Assembly (NCBI RefSeq): GCF_000311825.1
Contig: NZ_HE978566.1
Location: 37,956-79,100 of the forward strand
DNA from: Peptoniphilus grossensis ph5
GTDB taxonomy: Bacteria; Bacillota; Clostridia; Tissierellales; Peptoniphilaceae
Reading direction: 5' to 3'
DNA length: 41,145 bases
Shown here one piece after another: positions 8,542 through 13,993 of this stretch. A model generated the notes under the pieces. It was given only the letters and a program-made list of their open reading frames with translations, ran no database searches and was not told the origin of the DNA. Position 1 is the stretch's first letter. Each line of letters starts with the position of its first letter. Position numbers and translations under genes: made by a program.

Positions 8542-9723
8542 ATGAGGGATTTTATTTGTAGCAAATTTAATAAGGTAGCACCATCAGGTATAAGAAAGAT
8601 CAACGAAAAAACTATTGAAATGGAAAGAGCTGGCAAGAAAATCTACCATTTTGAAGTTGGTAGACCTGATTTTGATACTCCAAAGGTGATTAAGGATGCA
8701 ACTATAAAAAGCATTGAGGCAGGAGATGTTTTTTACACTTCAAACTTTGGCATTATGCCACTAAGAGAGGCTGTGGCTGAAAAACTTAGAGATGAAAATA
8801 ATTTAGACTATTCTGCCAAAGAAATTTTAATAACTGCAGGGGCAAGCGAGGCAATTTACGATACTTATTCTGTAATTTTAGAAGAAGGCGACGAGATCCT
8901 TCTTCCAAATCCATGCTGGCCAAATTATGTCAACATTGCCCACATTATGAAGGCAAATCCTATTAGATACAGCTTAGCAGAAGAAAATGATTTTCAAATT
9001 GACTTTGATGAGCTAGAAAAACTTGTCACAGAAAAAACTAAGGCTATGGTAATTATCACTCCATCAAACCCAATTGGTTCAATGCTTTCTGAGGAAACTC
9101 TTGAAAAACTATCTGACTTTGCCAAGAAAAAGGACCTACTTATAATTGCCGATGAAATTTATGAACAAATTGTATATGGAAACAAGGAACATATCTCTAT
9201 GGCTTCAATTGATGGAATGAAGGAGAGAACTATTACTATTAATGGTTTTTCAAAAACTTATTCCATGACTGGCTTTAGACTTGCTTATATTGCAGCACCA
9301 GAAGAATTTATTAGAGTTTTAAATATTGTCCACCAACACAACACTTCTTGTGCAACTTCCTTTGTTCAACATGCAGGCATTACTGCCTTAAAAGAAGGAA
9401 GAGAAGGCGCAGAAGAAATGGTGAAGGAATACAAGAGAAGACGCGACTACATTGTAGAAAGAGTAAATTCTATTGAGGGACTTAGCCTAAATGCTCCTGA
9501 CGGTGCTTTTTATGCCTTTATTAACATCAAGGACCTTGGAGTTTCTTCAGAAGAATTTTGCCAGTATCTTCTCGACGAAGAGTGCGTTGCAATTGTTCCT
9601 GGCACTGTCTTTGGAAGTGCAGGAGAAGGCTTTGTAAGATTTTCCTACGCATCTTCTTATGAAGACATTGTTGAAGGCTTAAACAGGGTGGAAAAAGCCT
9701 GCAAGCACTTCATGAATAAATAA
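8542..9723 (+). CDS. Class I/II pyridoxal-phosphate aminotransferase
   Basis: A 393-residue fold type I aminotransferase of the aspartate aminotransferase superfamily. It shows the GASEAI cofactor motif (about 95-100), the substrate/PLP motif PSNPIGS, ADEIYEQIVY with the PLP-ring aspartate, and the Schiff-base lysine K238 in SKTYSMTGFR. I chose the ATG at 8542 because GGGAGG sits five bases upstream. An earlier in-frame ATG at 8527 overlaps the dehydratase stop and has no usable ribosome site. It is co-transcribed with the threonine/serine dehydratase, suggesting joint amino-acid catabolism. The exact amino donor cannot be told from sequence. Confidence 0.88.
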   Translation: MRDFICSKFNKVAPSGIRKINEKTIEMERAGKKIYHFEVGRPDFDTPKVIKDATIKSIEAGDVFYTSNFGIMPLREAVAEKLRDENNLDYSAKEILITAGASEAIYDTYSVILEEGDEILLPNPCWPNYVNIAHIMKANPIRYSLAEENDFQIDFDELEKLVTEKTKAMVIITPSNPIGSMLSEETLEKLSDFAKKKDLLIIADEIYEQIVYGNKEHISMASIDGMKERTITINGFSKTYSMTGFRLAYIAAPEEFIRVLNIVHQHNTSCATSFVQHAGITALKEGREGAEEMVKEYKRRRDYIVERVNSIEGLSLNAPDGAFYAFINIKDLGVSSEEFCQYLLDEECVAIVPGTVFGSAGEGFVRFSYASSYEDIVEGLNRVEKACKHFMNK

Positions 9724-9734
9724 AATTTTTGAGA

Positions 9735-9899
9735 ATGAGAAAATTTTTAATAATACTTTTAAATATTCTTATTTTTGCAGCGGCGTCAATTTTACTCTCA
9801 GGGACTGAAAAAAATGGCGATTTGATTTTAAGAATAATTTATTCTGTGGCTCTCGTGAAGGCAGGATTTAATATAACAAAAACATTAAAAAATGAGTAG
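9735..9899 (+). CDS. Small membrane protein of 54 residues
   Basis: A short reading frame directly after the aminotransferase, starting MRKFLIILLN. It has two hydrophobic segments (about 4-22 and 29-46) joined by a polar turn (SGTEKNGD), then a basic tail TKTLKNE. It begins only 11 bases after the aminotransferase stop, has a weak ribosome site (TTTTGAG), and its stop lies inside the 5' arm of the following terminator. The composition is typical of a real two-span mini-protein, but the poor ribosome site leaves doubt. I do not recognise a family. Confidence 0.45.
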   Translation: MRKFLIILLNILIFAAASILLSGTEKNGDLILRIIYSVALVKAGFNITKTLKNE

Positions 9900-9918
9900 G
9901 TTCAAAAAGAGCCTACTC
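9894..9918. terminator. Bidirectional intrinsic terminator
   Basis: A 10-bp stem (9894-9903 with 9909-9918) around a five-A loop. It has T-rich sequence on the right and A-rich sequence on the left, so it can end both the + strand dehydratase operon and the - strand ATPase/VWA operon. It overlaps the stop codons on both strands. Confidence 0.85.
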
Positions 9919-11628
9919 TATTTTATTTGCATAAGTTTTTAAAAATATGCCAACGACTTTGTGGAATCGAGCCATGTCTGTGATATAGGCATAGTCGCTG
10001 CCGTAAATTTTTTTGATGTTTGTGCTTTCTGATTCCTCGCCAGTGAAGACTCCAAAGGAGTTAATGCCCTTTAGTCTTGTTAAAAGCACTTCCTTTGATG
10101 TGTCCATTACTGCCTCATCCTCTTTATAATTTTCTCCAGGAATTTTTGAGGCGCCAACTATTCCTATGTCGATTTCGTCAAAGGGAAGGCCGTCTGTTAA
10201 AACTATTAAAAATCTTCTTGCGTCCTGATTTTTTGAAATCAAGTGGCGCATAAATTTTATAGCAAGGCCATCTCTATTAGACCCGCTTGGGGAATACTTG
10301 AAGATGTCCTTGTTCTTGGAAGATGGGTCCTTGTAATCCCTGTATTTTTTTATGACCAGATAATTGTAAAAATTATTGTAGGAAAAAATTCTAGTTTTTA
10401 TATTTAGGCTTGTTAGAGCCTCTGCTATGATGTAGGATTCTGTTGCTACAATTTCTTTTCTGTCATTTTGCGATGCAGAGGAGTCAAGGAGGATGTCCAC
10501 GAAAATTTCGTTGGAGTCCTTTCTATTTATTTTTCTAAAAATTCTGTCTTCATTTAATTCCTTTGACTTCCAAATTTCTGATGGAATAATTTTTCCTGAA
10601 TTTGATTTTACAATTTCATCTTCAGATTCCTTTAAGAGAGAATTTTTTATGACGCCGGCAAGCTCACGAATGGCTCGCTGATTTTGAAGCTTCTTGTCCT
10701 GGTAAAATTTTAGGTTATCCTGGTAATTATTTTTTTCTTCCTGGGCAAAGTAGGAATTTTTATTTTTAAATTGGCCGCTGGGGAAATAAAGTTTAATGTC
10801 TCTGTGTATGCCTGTGGAAATTTCCTCAGAAATTTTATCAGACACATATCTCTTTACTTTTTCTATGCCGTAGTGTTTTTCCAGGGCTTCATAAATATTT
10901 TGGTCGCCAAAATTATTTTTTAAGCTATCTTCCCTTACATTGATGTCCCTATAGTCGTCGTTAAAAAAAGTGAACTCTGCAGATTCAATGTTGTACCTCT
11001 CCAGGAAGGCCTTGTCTACAAAATTTTTTCTCTTGTATGGGGCACTTTTCTTGGAAGATGAATTGGACTTTTTTTCTTTTTTAAACTCCTCATAGGTCTC
11101 ATCAAGGTCCTTGGGAAGATCTTTATTAATGTGAAAGTATTTTTTGAAGAGATATTTTAAGAAGTCGAGATACATAAAGGTGTCTTTTTCCTTAAAATTA
11201 TAAATTTCATCTAACATCTCTTCTAAAACTCTTTGAATTTTTGGATACTTTCCTCTTTCTTTTCTGATGTAGCCAATTTTAAGCTCCGTCGTCAAAATAA
11301 TTTCTCGCCTATTTAATTTTTTTAAGATTTCTTCGCCATGGGACTTTTTAAAATCAAGGGTGCCAGGTCTTTCCAAAATCATTTCTTTTGAAAAAATATT
11401 TTCCATTATGAGTTTTGAAATTTCCCACAGGTCCTTTTTGTTGTTTAAATTATTTATATATTTTTTGAAAAAATCGTCTATTACATAAAAATCAAAGTGC
11501 CTTGATCCGTAGCCAAGGATTGAAGCCTCGTAGGCGTCCCTTGGTTTTAGGGAAAAATTAAAAATATCAAAATCGTAAAAATCTGAAAGAGTCCAAAAAA
11601 TATTTTTTAATCTATTTTCATCCCTCAA
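9913..11628 (-). CDS. VWA-domain protein partnered with a MoxR-type ATPase
   Basis: A large hydrophilic protein whose C-terminal third is a von Willebrand factor A domain. The MIDAS metal site is visible as DSSAS, preceded by FVDILL, and the later TDG appears in VLTDGLP. The N-terminal 350 residues are charged and helical without a domain I recognise. The gene follows a MoxR/CbbQ-like AAA ATPase in the usual ATPase-then-VWA order seen for MoxR-VWA, CbbQ-CbbO and NorQ-NorD systems, which act as chaperones for metal loading or complex activation. The frame is open up to a TTG at 11670, but I prefer the TTG at 11628, which overlaps the ATPase stop and has AAGAGAG upstream. No ATG fits. Client protein unknown. 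Confidence 0.8.
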   Translation of the reverse strand: MRDENRLKNIFWTLSDFYDFDIFNFSLKPRDAYEASILGYGSRHFDFYVIDDFFKKYINNLNNKKDLWEISKLIMENIFSKEMILERPGTLDFKKSHGEEILKKLNRREIILTTELKIGYIRKERGKYPKIQRVLEEMLDEIYNFKEKDTFMYLDFLKYLFKKYFHINKDLPKDLDETYEEFKKEKKSNSSSKKSAPYKRKNFVDKAFLERYNIESAEFTFFNDDYRDINVREDSLKNNFGDQNIYEALEKHYGIEKVKRYVSDKISEEISTGIHRDIKLYFPSGQFKNKNSYFAQEEKNNYQDNLKFYQDKKLQNQRAIRELAGVIKNSLLKESEDEIVKSNSGKIIPSEIWKSKELNEDRIFRKINRKDSNEIFVDILLDSSASQNDRKEIVATESYIIAEALTSLNIKTRIFSYNNFYNYLVIKKYRDYKDPSSKNKDIFKYSPSGSNRDGLAIKFMRHLISKNQDARRFLIVLTDGLPFDEIDIGIVGASKIPGENYKEDEAVMDTSKEVLLTRLKGINSFGVFTGEESESTNIKKIYGSDYAYITDMARFHKVVGIFLKTYANKIE

Positions 11629-12529
11629 ATAAATCAGCTCTCTTAGTGTCCCTTGCAAAGAGGGTGTCAATTACATCTTTGACAATTTCTCTCTCATAGG
11701 AGTCAAAAGTCTTATCCACAATGCCAAGCTCAAGGGAATCTCTTATGCCTAGGCCCCTATTCATAAGCTCAATAGAAGAAAGAAGTCCACGAAGGTCAAT
11801 TGCCTTGGAAGAAATTTCTGAATTTAGAGATTTTTCTTGCAAGTCTAAAAATAATTTTGTGAAAATTTTTATGGCGCTATCCTTTAAATTTGTATTTTCT
11901 TTAAACAATTTTGCCAAGTCACTTTCTGCAATTGTTGGCATGTCGATTACTAAAAATCTTGAGACAAGAGCCTCGTTAAGATCACGAGTGCCAATGTAGC
12001 CGTAGTTCATTGTGGCAATAAATCTCGTTGCATCGTGAAGATTTAGTCTGTCATAGCCAGAAATATCTAGGACTCTTCTGTAATCAAGAGTTGAATGGAC
12101 AACAGAAAGGGCTTCGTTTTTTGCCATATTTATTTCGTCAAAAACTGCAAAGCCACCTTGCTCTGCTGCCTCATATACGGGACCCTTCTTAAGAGTTACT
12201 TCGTTGTTCTTAAAGGTATCAGAGCCAATTAAACTTGATGGGTCTGATGCAATGTTAAGAGAAACTGTCCAAAGGGGTCTCTTAAAGAGGTAGGCAAGAT
12301 TTTCTGCCAATACATTTTTGCCTGTCGCCTTTGGTCCAGATAGAAGGATGTTGTCGCCAGATAAAATTGCAGCAATTGCCTTCTCCCAAGTTTTTTTGCC
12401 ATAATATTTGTATTTTATTTTTGGAATTCTATATTCATATTCTTTATTTAAATCATGTTTTTCTATAAATTTGTCTACTCCCTTAAGTAGATCTTCTGAA
12501 ACGCCTTGTGAAAGTAAAAACTCTCTCAT
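11618..12529 (-). CDS. MoxR/CbbQ-type AAA ATPase
   Basis: A 303-residue AAA+ ATPase. Walker A reads GPKATGKN (residues 65-72), with asparagine where most AAA proteins have Thr or Ser after the lysine. Walker B is FAVFDEIN (about 127-134). A sensor-1-like segment is RFIATMNYG, and SRFLVIDMP is an arginine-finger/box VII region. The start ATG is backed by GAGGTG and a TATAAT on the - strand at 12547-12552. It overlaps the downstream VWA gene by about 11 bases, so the two are translated together. ATPases of this group remodel or activate a client through the VWA protein. No enzyme operon sits next to it to indicate the client. Confidence 0.85.
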   Translation of the reverse strand: MREFLLSQGVSEDLLKGVDKFIEKHDLNKEYEYRIPKIKYKYYGKKTWEKAIAAILSGDNILLSGPKATGKNVLAENLAYLFKRPLWTVSLNIASDPSSLIGSDTFKNNEVTLKKGPVYEAAEQGGFAVFDEINMAKNEALSVVHSTLDYRRVLDISGYDRLNLHDATRFIATMNYGYIGTRDLNEALVSRFLVIDMPTIAESDLAKLFKENTNLKDSAIKIFTKLFLDLQEKSLNSEISSKAIDLRGLLSSIELMNRGLGIRDSLELGIVDKTFDSYEREIVKDVIDTLFARDTKRADLFEG

Positions 12530-12585
12530 TTCATCACCTCAAATGTATTATAACAAAAAGGTGGATTATGTGTGGACAATAAATT

Positions 12586-12614
12586 TTGTAAAAGGAAGAT
12601 GTTATTGTTATAAT
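12586..12614 (+). promoter_or_regulatory. Promoter of the small-peptide cluster
   Basis: TTGTAA at 12586-12591, an exact 17-base spacer and a perfect TATAAT at 12609-12614. It lies 26 bases before the first small peptide ATG, with GGAAGGAG between. It is divergent from the ATPase gene. Confidence 0.75.
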
Positions 12615-12640
12615 GTAGTAAAGAAGGAAGGAGAATACTT

Positions 12641-12757
12641 ATGGCTTTTACATCTAAATCACTTATTGCTTTAATTTTAGGTTTTGGGGTCTATGTGGGA
12701 ATTTTTGTACTTATAATTTTGGCAATCCTCGCCCTTATAAAATACTTAAAAAAATAG
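12641..12757 (+). CDS. Small hydrophobic peptide 1 (38 aa, ALIKYLKK family)
   Basis: First of three tandem paralogues. It starts MAFTSKSLIA, has one long hydrophobic helix (about residues 8-33) and ends with the basic tail ALIKYLKK. It has a good promoter at 12586-12614 and a GGAAGGAG ribosome site, so it is very likely expressed. The 3' half of the gene is nearly identical to peptide 2, apart from a 9-base insertion there. The design (short polar N-terminus, one membrane helix, Lys-rich C-terminus) resembles small membrane toxins, holin-like peptides or leaderless bacteriocins. I cannot tell these apart and do not recognise the family. Confidence 0.65.
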   Translation: MAFTSKSLIALILGFGVYVGIFVLIILAILALIKYLKK

Positions 12758-12770
12758 TTTTTGCTTAAGG

Positions 12771-12795
12771 AGCTTAAATTCATGAATAAAGAATA
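12771..12795 (+). pseudogene. Aborted copy of the peptide-3 start region
   Basis: After peptide 1, the sequence AGCTTAAATTCATGAATAAA then GAATAA repeats the ribosome-site and start region of peptide 3 (12957-12979). Here the frame stops after MNKE. This looks like the leftover of a duplication or recombination within the cluster. Confidence 0.5.
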
Positions 12796-12817
12796 AAGAA
12801 TGAAAGGAGAAATACTT

Positions 12818-12943
12818 TTGGCTTTTACACCTAGATTACTTATGGATTTTATTTTAGTTGTTGGGGTCTATGTAGGAATTTTTTTACTTATAGTTTTGGT
12901 AGTTTTGGCAATCCTTGCCCTTATAAAATACTTAAAAAAATAG
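12818..12943 (+). CDS. Small hydrophobic peptide 2 (41 aa, ALIKYLKK family)
   Basis: Second tandem paralogue. It starts at a TTG at the position equivalent to the peptide-1 ATG, with AAAGGAGA seven bases upstream. The N-terminus reads (M)AFTPRLLMDF, then a hydrophobic helix of about 25 residues, then the shared ALIKYLKK end. Relative to peptide 1 it carries an extra three residues in the helix. The next 40 bases of 3' flank match those of peptide 1 with few differences, which shows the block was duplicated with a period of about 186 bases. An internal ATG at residue 9 has no ribosome site. Function unknown; a membrane-acting peptide is likely. Confidence 0.6.
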   Translation: MAFTPRLLMDFILVVGVYVGIFLLIVLVVLAILALIKYLKK

Positions 12944-12966
12944 TTTTTGCTTAAGGAGGTAAATTC

Positions 12967-13089
12967 ATGAATAAAGAATTTGCAGGTTTTATGTATTTAG
13001 TGCTTACATTCTCGGTGCTATTTAGATTAGCAATTTTTGTCCTTATAATAGTTTTAATCCTTGCCCTTATAAAATACTTAAAAAAATAA
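12967..13089 (+). CDS. Small hydrophobic peptide 3 (40 aa, ALIKYLKK family)
   Basis: Third paralogue, starting MNKEFAGFMY with a perfect AAGGAGGT six bases before the ATG. Its N-terminal half differs from peptides 1 and 2, but the helix end and ALIKYLKK tail are the same. The stop codon touches the hairpin at 13089-13105 that begins the first type I toxin cassette. The gap from peptide 2 is 23 bases, so peptides 1-3 form one transcript. The strongest ribosome site of the three suggests this is the best translated. Function unknown. Confidence 0.65.
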   Translation: MNKEFAGFMYLVLTFSVLFRLAIFVLIIVLILALIKYLKK

Positions 13090-13105
13090 AACCCGAGAAG
13101 GGTTT
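13089..13105 (-). terminator. Terminator of toxin mRNA 1
   Basis: Stem AAACCC (13089-13094) and GGGTTT (13100-13105) with a five-base loop. Read on the - strand it is followed by TTTTATTTTTTT, a good U tract. It has no T run on the + strand, so it should stop the toxin transcript only. Confidence 0.7.
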
Positions 13106-13121
13106 AAAAATAAAAAGGATA

Positions 13122-13130
13122 TGGTATAAT
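13122..13130 (+). promoter_or_regulatory. Extended -10 promoter of antitoxin RNA 1
   Basis: TGGTATAAT with the TGn extension. A weak TTTAAA lies 16 bases upstream. The same element recurs at 13446-13454 in cassette 2 and before the serS T-box. Confidence 0.7.
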
Positions 13131-13136
13131 ATAGAT

Positions 13137-13220
13137 AAAGAGGACACCGTTAAAAGCGGTCACCCTTTAATGACTAAATTTTAATTAAGCCATCTGTAGT
13201 AGTGATACAGGTGGCTTTCT
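13137..13220 (+). ncRNA. Antitoxin RNA 1 (cis-antisense, type I system)
   Basis: A predicted RNA of about 80 bases starting about seven bases after TATAAT (13125-13130) and ending at a 10-bp hairpin (13189-13198 with 13206-13215) followed by TTTCT. A small 5' hairpin (ACCG/CGGT, 13146-13160) precedes it. It contains no convincing reading frame. It is fully complementary to the 3' part of the toxin 1 mRNA, which should run through this stretch to the terminator at 13089-13105. This matches the 3'-overlap layout of TxpA/RatA and BsrG/SR4. The exact ends are inferred. Confidence 0.7.
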
Positions 13221-13226
13221 CATATC

Positions 13227-13304
13227 TTACTTATCTTTTTTAATGATAAGGGTTATAAGCGTGCCAAAAGCAATCATTAAAGACAGAGTCTCAAATATAC
13301 TCAT
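13227..13304 (-). CDS. Type I toxin 1, TxpA/BsrG/Hol-Tox-like, 25 aa
   Basis: A 25-residue peptide reading MSIFETLSLM, then IAFGTLITLI, then IKKDK: a short amphipathic start, one membrane helix and a lysine tail. The pattern (S/T)-x-(F/Y)-E-x-L-x-L-M-I-x-F-G is that of the TxpA/BsrG and putative holin-like toxin families, whose members act at the bacterial membrane. GGGGGTGGT precedes the ATG. Its - strand promoter is TTGATG (13381-13386), 17 bases, TATAAT (13358-13363), giving an mRNA of about 270 bases covered at its 3' end by antitoxin RNA 1. It is too short for standard gene finders. The sequence match is strong; activity is not shown. Confidence 0.85.
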   Translation of the reverse strand: MSIFETLSLMIAFGTLITLIIKKDK

Positions 13305-13357
13305 AGCACCACCCCCTCTTTATAGAAGGCTAACCACCTTAGTATGTCCTCACTTAC

Positions 13358-13386
13358 ATTATACATGTTTTACAAATTCTCATCAA
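13358..13386 (-). promoter_or_regulatory. Promoter of toxin mRNA 1
   Basis: On the - strand TTGATG, exact 17-base spacer, TATAAT. The leader to the toxin ATG is about 47 bases. Confidence 0.8.
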
Positions 13387-13412
13387 TTAATTAGCAACAA
13401 TTCTAAAAAATA

Positions 13413-13429
13413 AAACCCGCGAAGGGTTT
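13413..13429 (-). terminator. Terminator of toxin mRNA 2
   Basis: Stem AAACCC (13413-13418) and GGGTTT (13424-13429), with a U-rich tail on the - strand. It is a near-exact copy of 13089-13105. Confidence 0.7.
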
Positions 13430-13445
13430 AAAAATAAAAAGGATA

Positions 13446-13454
13446 TGGTATAAT
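13446..13454 (+). promoter_or_regulatory. Extended -10 promoter of antitoxin RNA 2
   Basis: TGGTATAAT in the same flanking context as cassette 1. Confidence 0.7.
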
Positions 13455-13460
13455 AATGAT

Positions 13461-13557
13461 AAAGAGGACACCGTTAATACCCATTCGGGCACAAGCGACG
13501 GTCGCCCTGCAGTATAATTTATAAAACCACCTGTAGTGACGATACAGGTGGTTTTTT
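13461..13557 (+). ncRNA. Antitoxin RNA 2 (cis-antisense, type I system)
   Basis: A predicted RNA of about 97 bases. Its 5' part holds a two-tier hairpin (ACCGT at 13470-13474 with ACGGT at 13498-13502; inner CCC/GGG at 13480-13489). It ends at a perfect 13-bp terminator stem (13523-13535 with 13543-13555) followed by T's. The same stem has a T-rich end on the - strand. The GAGGACACCG start is shared with antitoxin RNA 1, but the middle has diverged, which would help each RNA act only on its own toxin. Confidence 0.72.
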
Positions 13558-13561
13558 CTAA

Positions 13562-13645
13562 CTACTTATTTTTACAAAGTGTTAGGATGGCGATTATAAG
13601 TGTTAAAAACTTAAGCATTATACTTAAAATTTCATAATCACTCAT
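13562..13645 (-). CDS. Type I toxin 2, TxpA/BsrG/Hol-Tox-like, 27 aa
   Basis: A 27-residue peptide reading MSDYEILSIM, then LKFLTLIIAI, then LTLCKNK. It keeps the Y-E-x-L-x-I-M start, a membrane helix and a basic tail, and is a clear paralogue of toxin 1. GGGAGGTG lies before the ATG. The ribosome site is partly inside a hairpin (CCCAAT/ATTGGG, 13656-13661 with 13668-13673), as expected for type I toxins whose translation is held back. The - strand promoter is TTGATT (13722-13727), 17 bases, TATAAT (13699-13704). A membrane role is known for the family; activity here is inferred. Confidence 0.83.
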   Translation of the reverse strand: MSDYEILSIMLKFLTLIIAILTLCKNK

Positions 13646-13655
13646 AAAAGCACCT

Positions 13656-13673
13656 CCCAATAATTAAATTGGG
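13656..13673 (-). promoter_or_regulatory. Hairpin hiding the toxin 2 ribosome site
   Basis: A 6-bp stem with a 6-base loop. The GGG of the ribosome site GGGAGGTG (13651-13658) is in the 3' arm of the toxin mRNA hairpin. No equally clean hairpin is seen for toxin 1. Confidence 0.6.
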
Positions 13674-13698
13674 CGACCATCTGTATGTCCTCATACAT

Positions 13699-13727
13699 AT
13701 TATAATCTTTCGAAACAAATCAATCAA
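13699..13727 (-). promoter_or_regulatory. Promoter of toxin mRNA 2
   Basis: On the - strand TTGATT, 17-base spacer, TATAAT. Spacing and leader motif (GAGGACATAC) match cassette 1. Confidence 0.8.
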
Positions 13728-13754
13728 TTGACTTTACTTTATTAGCCAAAAAGC

Positions 13755-13782
13755 TTGAACTTATTTTTCCTTATGGTATAAT
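13755..13782 (+). promoter_or_regulatory. Promoter of the serS T-box transcript
   Basis: TTGAAC at 13755-13760, 16-base spacer, TATAAT at 13777-13782 with a TGG extension. Confidence 0.75.
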
Positions 13783-13799
13783 AAAAAAAACTAAAAAAG

Positions 13800-13976
13800 G
13801 CGATAATTGAGAATAGTAATTTTAGAAAGTTTTTTAGAGAGCAGGTGGCTGGTGCAAATCTGTAAACTCATAAAATGAATCCACCTCATAGTCTATGTAT
13901 TTTTAAGTGAACCATTTGGTTAATTAGGGTGGCAACGCGGGTCTCTCGTCCCTTTAGGGATTGAGGGGCTTTTTTT
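13800..13976 (+). promoter_or_regulatory. T-box riboswitch, serine specific (specifier UCC)
   Basis: A leader that senses uncharged tRNA-Ser. Stem I elements appear in order: GATAATTGAGAATAGTAA (AGTA of the loop E motif), the distal AGAGAG...GGTGCAA region, then GAA-TCC-A with serine codon TCC at 13880-13882. The conserved T-box is AGGGTGGCAACGCGGG (13926-13941). The terminator stem spans 13941-13969 and is followed by seven T's. When tRNA-Ser is uncharged, pairing with the T-box should form the antiterminator and let serS be transcribed. The specifier agrees with the downstream gene, which supports the call. Confidence 0.93.
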
Positions 13977-13993
13977 AATTTAAGGGAGGATTT

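Larger units (their letters stand above)
13083..13730. repeat. Two tandem type I toxin-antitoxin cassettes, 324-nt period
   Basis: Each cassette has, left to right: an AAACCC/GGGTTT hairpin (13089-13105; 13413-13429), an extended -10 promoter GGATATGGTATAAT, a conserved GAGGACACCG start of a small RNA, a terminator built on CCACCTGTA/TACAGGTGG, a - strand mini-toxin gene, a CATAATGTAAGTGAGGAC-like - strand leader and a - strand promoter. The backbone is conserved while the toxin genes have diverged, which fits an old tandem duplication. Confidence 0.8.

Noticed and set aside
12408-12674. 88-residue + strand frame crossing the ATPase start and the peptide promoter
   Set aside because: It overlaps the start of the - strand ATPase, has no ribosome site, odd composition, and ends within peptide 1 in another frame.
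12530-13993. CRISPR array or mobile-element remnant in the repeat-rich gap
   Set aside because: Repeats are long, few and carry promoters and genes. There are no regular short repeats with unique spacers, no transposase and no terminal inverted repeats.
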